Both the position numbers and the translations under genes were made by a program. Shown here piece by piece: positions 57,501-64,000 of a stretch of DNA of 64,000 bases (its first letter is position 1; every line of letters begins with the position of its first letter). The DNA comes from Branchiostoma floridae. Lineage: Eukaryota > Chordata > Leptocardii > Amphioxiformes > Branchiostomatidae. Under the pieces are notes generated by a model, which made no database searches, was not told where the DNA came from, and saw nothing but the letters and a program-made list of their open reading frames with translations. The stretch lies in NCBI RefSeq assembly GCF_000003815.2, contig NW_023365751.1, forward strand, positions 121,666 to 185,665, given 5' to 3'.

Positions 57501-60500
57501 AGGTCATCTGCAGGATGGTCAGCCCCTCTCCAGGTGCACTGGTGACATCTGCCAGCAGCAGGTTCACACATACCGTCACCAACAGCTGTGGAAACAGGTG
57601 CTGTATTAGATGTGCATGTATTGAAATATCCTATCTGAAAAGTAGTCCTCTTGAATGCATAATTATTACTCGGATAGTTTTGAAAGAAAAAAAAAACTGC
57701 TCTGTTCTTCAACTAGAACTCTTTTGCATACCAATTCATACGTTAAGATATAAACTTGCTTTCAAACAAGATCTCTTTAGTGTCATTGACAAAAGGTAGT
57801 GGATTCTGCCTGAAACGTTTCACCGTTTCCAAAATCATATCCAGTTGCAAATCCCTACCTAAAAAGGTTATTTTTTCCAGGACCTTGAAAACACAACATT
57901 TGGTTTCCTACGTAGTACTATCCTCATTCGACCACAGAGTATGAACTACATAAAATCTGCTGTATTATTACCTTAAGTTTACACAATACATTATTGTCTA
58001 ACTTGAAGTAATTTTCACAGCCTAGTGAACTTGATTTCTTTTGTCTTACATTGAGCTGCGGCAAGTGTGCGATGATGTTTTGCTTGGTGAGTGTGAAGTA
58101 CACCCCTTTCAGCAGGTTGGTTGCAGAAACCCAATCCAGGTGGCACTATATAAAAACAAATAAAATATATTCCCTGTAAAATTAATACAGCAATTTTTGT
58201 CAAAATGAGTACACTACTTCAACAATGAAGTTCTGAGGCATTACTAACGGATGCATCTAAGGATAGAGGTGACACTGGGCTTGAATAGAAGACTGACTGC
58301 ATTCTTACATACATGTAGGGTGCACATCCTACGACAGTGACAGTAAAAAAACTACATAAGAGATTGCATCATCATTGTCATCATCATCCTTTTCATTGTT
58401 ATCATCATCATCTTATCATANNNNNNNNNNNNNNNNNNNNNNNNNNNNNNNNNNNNNNNNNNNNNNNNNNNNNNNNNNNNNNNNNNNNNNNNNNNNNNNN
58501 NNNNNNNNNNNNNNNNNNNNTCTTCATCAGCATCTTCACCATCATGATCAGAGTTACAGTGTCAGAAACAAAAATTAGTTAGCTTAGTTATGTCTTATAG
58601 TTAGTAACTGTAACATGGAAATTTATCAACCTGGCAATAGATTACATCCCAGACTGTGAAATATATTTCAATTTTCATGAAAAAGACATGGAAAATGGAC
58701 AGTACCCTTAAAGATGGCCTTTTGTAGATTCTACTGAACATCCTCTCCAGTTTCCTCAGCAGGAGAACCAGAGCTGGCCGTTTGGACGGCACGGACCAGT
58801 CGATGATAGGCAGCATGTCGGTGAAGTACCTGATGAGTGGAGAGAAAAAAATTAAGACCCACGAATATTAGAGCTGCTTGCGAGGACTGAGTGTCCATAT
58901 GCTGTTTGTACCTATAGTAGAGTCTGTACCCCTGTAGTATGCGTACCCCCAGTAGTGCCTGTAACCCCAATAGTGTCCATCTACTCTGGGTAGTTTTAAA
59001 GAACGCTTGCAGATAGATGTGCAACAGTTAGGTCGTTTGGACGGGTCGTTTGGTGTAATTATATAACCAGCTGCTGCCGCTGACTGCTATGCTCTCCTCC
59101 TAGGAGTGATTGATTGCCATGAAACTCATAAGAAACACATAGGAATCACAGTCTCTAATTGGCAATTGAGGATAATGAAATATCCTTCAAAACAAACTAA
59201 AGAATCTTCTGACTAGGGAAAAAAGGGAGGATAAACACAGGGGGTGTCTCCTCTTTTGCTGGGTGTATTTCTCTAGTTCTAGTGTTTCTCCTGAGTTTCA
59301 ACAATTGAACTGAGCTTTGCAAGATAATCTACAAGCAATGAACAGCATCAACCAACCTTTGTAACCCAACTGAGCCCAGACTGAGGGGATCATCTGTTGC
59401 AGTCCTCAAGAAACTATCCAGAATCTCCACAATCCTCTGTGAAGGAAATAAAGTATGTAAACATATTGACAAGACAGGTTAAAGAGACTGCATCCAATTC
59501 ACTACCTGTAGCAATCTTACTTTACAGTCATGCTGACCTGTGATGTATTTGCTTATAAAGCCAAAACAAAAGCCGTGTCCAGAAAGTCATATTTTCAGAT
59601 CTTTAACTTAATACATCTTGTATTTTTTTTTTTTTTCTAAATCATGTTCTTAGGGCCTGATGTTACCATCATGGTGATGAAGAGCGGCCCATAGCGATAA
59701 CTGTAGCAGCATCTCTTCTCTCTAAGTCAGAAACATCAAGCTTGACTTCACTGACTCAATAGGCGAAGCAGGGGTTACGAGGCTGCTCGGGAAATTCCCT
59801 ACCCCATTTTGGCCGGAATGGTTTGATCCGACACATCGCACCATCGCACACGTGGCGGGTTCTTTTACGTGCCCGGGGTGTGGCTCTCCCCAAACACGGG
59901 ACCTCCATTTAACGTCCTATCCGAGGGACGACTCATTTTCACTTGAGTAAAGTGAGGAAAGTCGTGTAAAGTGCCTTTCCCAAGGGCACAAGACCGGCAA
60001 CACGGCATGCGGATTCGAACCGGCGACCTCTCGGTCACGGGCCGAATACACTACCACTGTGCTACTCGGCCCCACGAAGCAATATTGAACCCGAAAATGT
60101 GACATTCTTGACTTTGGACACTGGAAATTGCAGCGTTGGCAATGAGTTAAAATGAGATTCGAAGGAATAAATTAAAGGATGTCCAGCATTTTTTCTGCTT
60201 TGTGATATTTTCTGCCAGCTTGCACTATTTAACTGAATGAATTAATATGAATTTTAGGAAAATTTTGAAAAATAATTTTCAGCAATAAATTAGATCAATG
60301 GGCATAAACATTATAGTAAACACAACTGTCCTTGGTGCTAAATTGTGCCACATTGCAAATGCCTGGTACAATTTGGTCGAGTGAGATACAAGCGAGCTGT
60401 AAGGGTAAGCATTAGGCTTTTAGCCAGGCATGTGTCAAGGCATCATTTGGACACAGTTTTCTAAAAATAGCAAGAAATTGGACACACTACACTCCCTTAC

Positions 60501-62867
60501 ACTGGGGAGCAGATCCTCTGACAAGCATGAAATTCTGATTGACCAGGGATGCCACTAGGTCATCTGTGGTCATAATCTTCTACTGTGACCTCTCAGGCAG
60601 TAATTTTGCTCCTTAGGATACCTTTTAGGTGGATGCCTCTGGACCCCTACAAGAGTCTGAGCCTATATCACTTACCATGACTCAACAAGAAATTTAGACC
60701 CGCTATTATAATAATAGAACATGGTAGGCATGAAGACTTACTATGTGACTCCTGGTACTCAGTAGCTCTGGGACCTGGAACCGTGGGTCCAACATTCTCC
60801 GCAGCTGTTTGAATCTGGACTTGCTGCCCACGAAGTACTCCACGATGATGTTGAGGAAGGCCTCCCGCGGGCGGTGAAACTCGTAGTGACCCGGCGCGCT
60901 CTGTACGTTCTGCTCGTACTGGATTCTCCTGGTGTCCTCCATAAATCTGCAATATTTGTTCAAGTAGGGCAACTATTAATCTCATCTCAAATCACTTACT
61001 ATACGAGATCTGGTCTATAAGCACGCATAAAGCATGTGTAAAGCAAACTTTCAGGAAAAACATATATTATAAGTTATAACTCTATACCCATCCTTTTAAG
61101 TAAGCTTAAAGATTGATTCTCGTGCTGTAAATAATCCTTAAGGGCATTTGGCACCACAAGAAAATTAGGCAACCAGTTTTCAGTGTTTCACTCAATGTCT
61201 CTGATGTCATCGCCAGTCCCTGGTGCATCAACACGCAGGTAAACACCCCTGTCCCTAAACACCATCCACAAACAGACAGGCACACCTGTACTTGGTGCTG
61301 AACACCATCAACACATAAGCAAATACACCTGACCCTAAACAACAATCAACACAGGCAAACGTCCCTAAACACCATCCACACACAAACACACCTGTCCTTG
61401 GTGCTGAACACAATCCACACACAGATAACATACCTGTCCTTGGTGCTGAACACAATCCACACACAGGTAACACACCTGTCACTGGTGTTGTACACCATCT
61501 ACACACAGGTAAACACACCTGTCCTTGGTGCTGAACACCATCCAAACACAGGTACCTCAATTGTCCTTAGTGCTGAACACAATCCACACACAGGCAACAC
61601 ACCTGTCACTAGTGTTGAACACAATCCAATAACATACCTGTCCTTGGTGCTGAACACCATCCACACACAGGTAACTCACCTGTCCTTAATGCTGAACACA
61701 ATCCACACACAGGTAAACACACCTGTCCCTGGTGCTGAACACCATCCACACACAGGTAACTCACCTGTCCTTAATGCTGAACACAATCAACACACAGGCA
61801 ACACACCTGTCACTGGTGTTGAACACAATCCAATAACATACCTGTCTTTGGTACTGAACACAATCCACACACAGGTAACACACCTGTCCTTGGTGTTGAA
61901 CACCATCTACACACCTCTATACACACCCTGGTACTGAACACAATCCACACACCTGTCCTTGGTACTGAACACCGTTCACACATGGTGATTGTCCTACCAA
62001 CCTGACTTTCAGCTCGTCATCATCTTCCTTCACCTGTTCCCTGCCCAGAGTGGCCGATGTTGGCGACACCATTGTTTTTGAGGCAGCCAGCACATTGGTT
62101 TTCCTCTTGTTGACAGAACCAGTTGTGTCATTGGACCGCAAAATGGAGGCACTGATTGTCCTAAAGGCATAAGACAGGTAGTATACATTTATTCATGGTG
62201 GAGCCTAACATTTTTCTAGTAAACAGAAGTAATCGCAAACAGAAATTACAGCTAACGATATATTTACCAACTGTAATTATTAACAGACTACGATCAGTGA
62301 AATAGCCTAAGATCAGTGAAAACATAAAACTGATTTAGAAGATCTTAGTTCCTAACATGTATGTTGCCTTACTGCATGGAAGGGGGTACCAAAAACTTTT
62401 ATGCTTAATTTCAGAAGAAGACCCTAATTTTTATGTACATTGTATCAGGATGAATGCAAGGCAATTGTGTGAAATTTGCTCCCCTTGCTACAAAATAGAC
62501 AGTTAACTATACAAATTACAGGTAATCTCGTACACGAAGATTGTAATTTACACAGTGCCGGTATATTATAATTAGACTTTTATGTCTGACATGTCACCAA
62601 CTTGTTAAACACATCTGCTCTTGGTGCTGAATTTCGTGTTGAAGAGAATTATCCATAACGTATGATACAATAACAGGATTAGAACAATAAGACTGTCCAA
62701 ACTTGTTACCTATTGAAAGGTTCACAGCTTTGTGTAAGTGCCTCCATGGAAACAGCCAGCTGTTCTATACTGGTCAGCTCTTCTTTGGCAGCACTGATGC
62801 TGTCTCTCCTGTTGGTTTCTTTCATCAGGTGCCGCATGTAGAACGGGACCAAGGCTTCCAGCACACA
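48520..62867 (-). CDS. UNC80: UNC80, C-terminal 16 exons (NALCN channel complex subunit)
   Basis: UNC80 is a large scaffold that binds the sodium leak channel NALCN and UNC79 at the neuronal plasma membrane. Exons: 62710-62867, 62002-62160, 60742-60946, 59357-59436, 58706-58829, 58050-58145, 57412-57585, 56920-57043, 56160-56354, 52892-52999, 52232-52320, 51669-51834, 51032-51127, 50180-50355, 49320-49466, 48520-48708 (TGA). All phases join, giving about 761 residues. Recognisable family blocks: HRPREAFLNIIVEYFV, MLDPRFQVPELLSTRSH, LPIIDWSVPSKRPALVLLL, VTVCVNLLLA, LDLMDFIVTKRPPVFVLL. Human UNC80 has about 3,250 residues, so the N-terminal three quarters lie to the right of the window. The exon starting at 51834 uses an acceptor chosen to keep frame. 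An array of duplicated exon tails follows the exon ending at 56160. Confidence 0.92.
51956..52040. mobile_element. Short hairpin derivative of the AACTGGATATG family
   Basis: AAGCAGCTCGATATGATTTT and its inverted counterpart AAAATCATATCCAGAGTAAC face each other across about 25 bp, so only the terminal repeats remain. It lies in a UNC80 intron. Confidence 0.55.
53286..53777 (+). pseudogene. Non-LTR retrotransposon reverse transcriptase, 3'-terminal fragment
   Basis: The frame encodes the C-terminal end of a LINE-type polymerase protein: RLFFLKRLRRAGVPLPDL, YIRPTLEYATPCWN, then SDRIERVQKRACRVMLG and LDLQSLSQRRLTLC, ending in a stop at 53777. The catalytic YxDD part and the endonuclease are absent, so the copy is 5'-truncated, as is usual for LINEs. 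It lies in an intron of UNC80 in antisense orientation. It is followed by a 3' UTR that is interrupted by a DNA element and ends near 55420 with a CTACTACTA tail. Confidence 0.88.
53915..55177. mobile_element. TIR element CAGTCAAACCTGCCC, inserted in the LINE tail
   Basis: Ends CAGTCAAACCTGCCC and GGGCAGGTTTGACTG are inverted repeats with TA on both sides, as in Tc1/mariner or pogo-type insertions. The 1.26-kb interior has no transposase frame that I can see. The terminal regions have GGTGGTCGCTGAGAAGAG words. The insertion splits the LINE 3' UTR, which itself has a 33-bp imperfect repeat (GTCTTCAGCTGCGATGAAC / GTCTTCAACTGCGATGAAC) on both sides. A shorter relative lies at 6399-6750. Confidence 0.75.
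55178..55420 (+). mobile_element. LINE 3' UTR remainder with CTACTACTA tail
   Basis: After the DNA element the LINE tail resumes, with GCAATTCAGCCCCTCAGGC near 55328, AATAAA near 55389 and a short CTACTACTACTAC tail at the end. The GCAATTCAGCCCCT segment is shared with the 3' end of the SINE at 21334-21600. Confidence 0.65.
55719..56134 (-). repeat. UNC80: Six tandem, splice-competent copies of a UNC80 exon tail
   Basis: Downstream of the exon 56160-56354 lie six copies of its 3' part, each with an AG acceptor (five ...CTCAG, one ...GACAG) and a GTAAGT donor: 56042-56134 (93 nt), 55991-56020, 55939-55968, 55888-55917, 55837-55866 (each 30 nt) and 55719-55811 (93 nt). All are phase 1 to phase 1 and multiples of three with no stop. 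Short copies encode GSITPFIAVL, long ones the full SITASLTSFSLAGDHT-to-IAVL segment. The acceptor corresponds to the internal TCAGGCAGTATC of the parent exon. Inclusion of any number keeps the frame. Whether they are used is unknown. Confidence 0.85.
58421..58520. other. Assembly gap, 100 N
   Basis: Run of 100 N within a UNC80 intron, flanked by CATCAT repeats that probably caused the assembly break. Confidence 0.99.
59755..60075 (-). mobile_element. tRNA-derived SINE
   Basis: On the minus strand the element starts GGGGCCGAGTAGCACAGTGG, with an A box (TAGCACAGTGG, 60055-60065) and a perfect B box (GGTTCGAATCC, 60011-60021), so RNA polymerase III could read it. The body has TGCCCTTGGGAAAGGCACTT, CCTATCCGAGGGAC (other strand) and GTGCGATGGTGCGATG. 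It is not a functional tRNA because the 3' acceptor half does not pair with the 5' end. Other fragments are at 21334, 40270, 45180 and 45495. Confidence 0.85.
61240..61985. repeat. 43-bp minisatellite abutting a UNC80 donor
   Basis: About 16 units of the type CCTGTCCTTGGTGCTGAACA + CAATCCACACACAGGTAACA, with CACT/CCCT and GTAACTC/GTAAACAC variants, fill the intron up to about 17 bp from the donor of the exon 62002-62160. The long plus-strand frame through it is an artefact of a near-multiple-of-three period. Confidence 0.92.
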
Positions 62868-63118
62868 CTTAAGGAAAAAAACAAACAAAAACATATTCAT
62901 ATAAAGCGTAAATGTATATTATGATAAGCTCATTACATTAAGCTTAACACATTTTTCACATATATGTCAAAAACATGACTCGTGTTTCAGACTGAAGAGA
63001 GAATATTTGTGGAATGCAGACTGAGCACAACTAGGGTGATATCTAAAAAAAAAACTGTACAGTGTTTCGTTTTATAACAAAGATTTAGTAAATCATATAC
63101 TTCTAGTCTGTGTAACGC

Positions 63119-63161
63119 AAACTCCGCTATCCGGAGCTTGTAGACTCCTCCCCGCGGAGTT
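63119..63161. repeat. Short GC-rich inverted repeat
   Basis: AACTCCGC and GCGGAGTTT are inverted copies around CCGGAGCTTG. The hairpin precedes the helicase-like fragment and might be one end of the element that carried it; no partner end is in the window. Confidence 0.35.
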
Positions 63162-63455
63162 TGTGCGCCGCTTGCCATAAGCCGGGGGAACCGTTGTGGA
63201 ATGTTTCAACACCAATGGTGGGCCTGGATTCTAGTCGAGCCCCTATTACCATGGAAACTAGCTTGTTAACGCTGTCACCGCTGGCGCCACGGGCCAGACA
63301 GGGGGGCGGTGATAGCCCGGGTGCGAAATGTGATCATCCCGCCCACTCCCCGCATGTTTGTTTACTCATTTCGAGGAAAAATGGCGGCTCGCCCCATATG
63401 GGCTTCGGCTTTCGGCTTCGACTTTCGGCTCCTCCTAGGCTCCTCCTGAGTCCGT

Positions 63456-63880
63456 TTGTGCGGATTTTGGACGGCGCTGGCCTCTCCACTTCAGGAGAAG
63501 GCGGTAGTATATTTTGTCCTGGGGAGAAAGGACGTTTTTGCCTGCTTGCCCACTGGATACGGCAAGACAGAACCTTACGTAACTTGGTCCCTCTTGTCAA
63601 TGTCTTGGGGAAACCCTGCGTCACGCTTCGCCGTTGCTGTTGCTGTTTCAAGGTCAAGTACAACTTAGGCGAGAAAGACGCTGATGTCAAGCGAGGAGAG
63701 TGGAAATACAGCCTGGTTTTCACATCGTCAGGGCAAGGACATTCTGTCCTTGGTCAGAGGCAATTTCTGAATTCGAAAATTATCTTGGCGAGAGCTGACA
63801 AACGGGGCGTGGTTGGTGTTGCCGTGGACGAACAGCACTGCATAATGTCTTGGTATGGTATATTTATGGCATCATTTTAA
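63456..63880 (+). pseudogene. RecQ-like DNA helicase fragment, frame-broken
   Basis: One frame encodes LQEKAVVYFVLGRKDVF followed by a Walker A motif LPTGYGKT (lysine in GYGKT at 63564-63566), typical of the RecQ helicase N-terminus. After about 70 residues similarity continues in another frame: LGEKDADVKRGEWKYSLVFT and GVVGVAVDEQHCIMSW, where RecQ proteins have DEAHC. The motif Ia region between is not recognisable, and the fragment stops at 63880. It is therefore a decayed or transposed partial copy rather than an exon series; an intron cannot be excluded. Neighbouring UNC80 is on the opposite strand. Confidence 0.7.
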
Positions 63881-64000
63881 AATTTGCATGATTCAAAATT
63901 TTATTTAGTTTCAAGGGAATGTTATAACAAGTTACCATTGCGGAGGCTGAAGCTGTAACGTTAACGTAGCTCGTGACACAAGGACGCCAGCCGCTCACGG

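Larger units (their letters stand above)
62868..64000. other. UNC80 intron or upstream region, right edge
   Basis: Apart from the GC-rich inverted repeat and the helicase-like fragment no exon of UNC80 was recognised here. The GC content rises from 63120 to 63500 with repeated TTCGGC words (63404-63435), unlike its AT-rich surroundings, consistent with an inserted element. Confidence 0.4.

Noticed and set aside
59990-60080. Functional tRNA gene on the minus strand
   Set aside because: A and B boxes are good but no closing acceptor stem follows; it is the head of a SINE.
61398-61937. 179-codon plus-strand repeat protein
   Set aside because: Artefact of the 43-bp minisatellite; no start context, no homology, lies antisense in a UNC80 intron.
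63334-63723. 129-codon minus-strand frame
   Set aside because: Shadow of the helicase-like fragment on the other strand; composition-driven and without recognisable motif.

Overview
This is a eukaryotic, animal-type genomic window. It has intron-rich genes with GT-AG introns, secreted multi-exon proteins, a tRNA-derived SINE, a non-LTR retrotransposon tail and many small terminal-inverted-repeat elements. The gene content (an animal pyruvate kinase, an UNC80 channel subunit, a fibrinogen-domain lectin-like protein) and the repeat style fit an invertebrate deuterostome. An amphioxus (Branchiostoma) is my best guess; that is inference. Five N-runs (9810-9909, 10915-11424, 39919-40018, 43221-43322, 58421-58520) mark assembly gaps. 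No prokaryotic operon, CRISPR array or plasmid feature is present.

Left third (1-28258): a pyruvate kinase gene on the minus strand. A non-coding first exon next to a CRE-like site lies at about 28196-28258. A 45-nt optional coding microexon follows, then two near-duplicate N-terminal exons (23554-23733 and 22663-22848) and seven downstream exons reaching 1268. The C-terminal domain lies beyond the left edge. One large intron (3395-18818) holds a complete fibrinogen-related gene on the opposite strand (5985-18102). A neighbouring intron carries an 18S rRNA fragment.

Middle third (29278-43970): four tandem minus-strand genes (called A to D here) for small secreted proteins. Each has a signal peptide, a short cysteine-bearing segment and a coiled-coil region. 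A, B and C share exon phases and almost identical exon lengths. D has an N-terminus resembling that of the nested fibrinogen-related gene and ends in an acidic tail. I do not recognise A to C as a named family.

Right third (48520-62867): the last 16 coding exons of UNC80 on the minus strand, about 761 residues, upstream exons off the window. A decayed RecQ-like helicase fragment lies at 63456-63880.

The most striking structural theme is that tandem arrays sit at splice sites. Copies of a UNC80 exon tail (55719-56134) keep both splice sites and a multiple-of-three length. Copies of a pyruvate kinase 3' splice site (3395-4020) would lead to an early stop if used. Two further arrays abut splice donors. 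Together with the alternative N-terminal exons and the A-D cluster these are the observations most worth testing.
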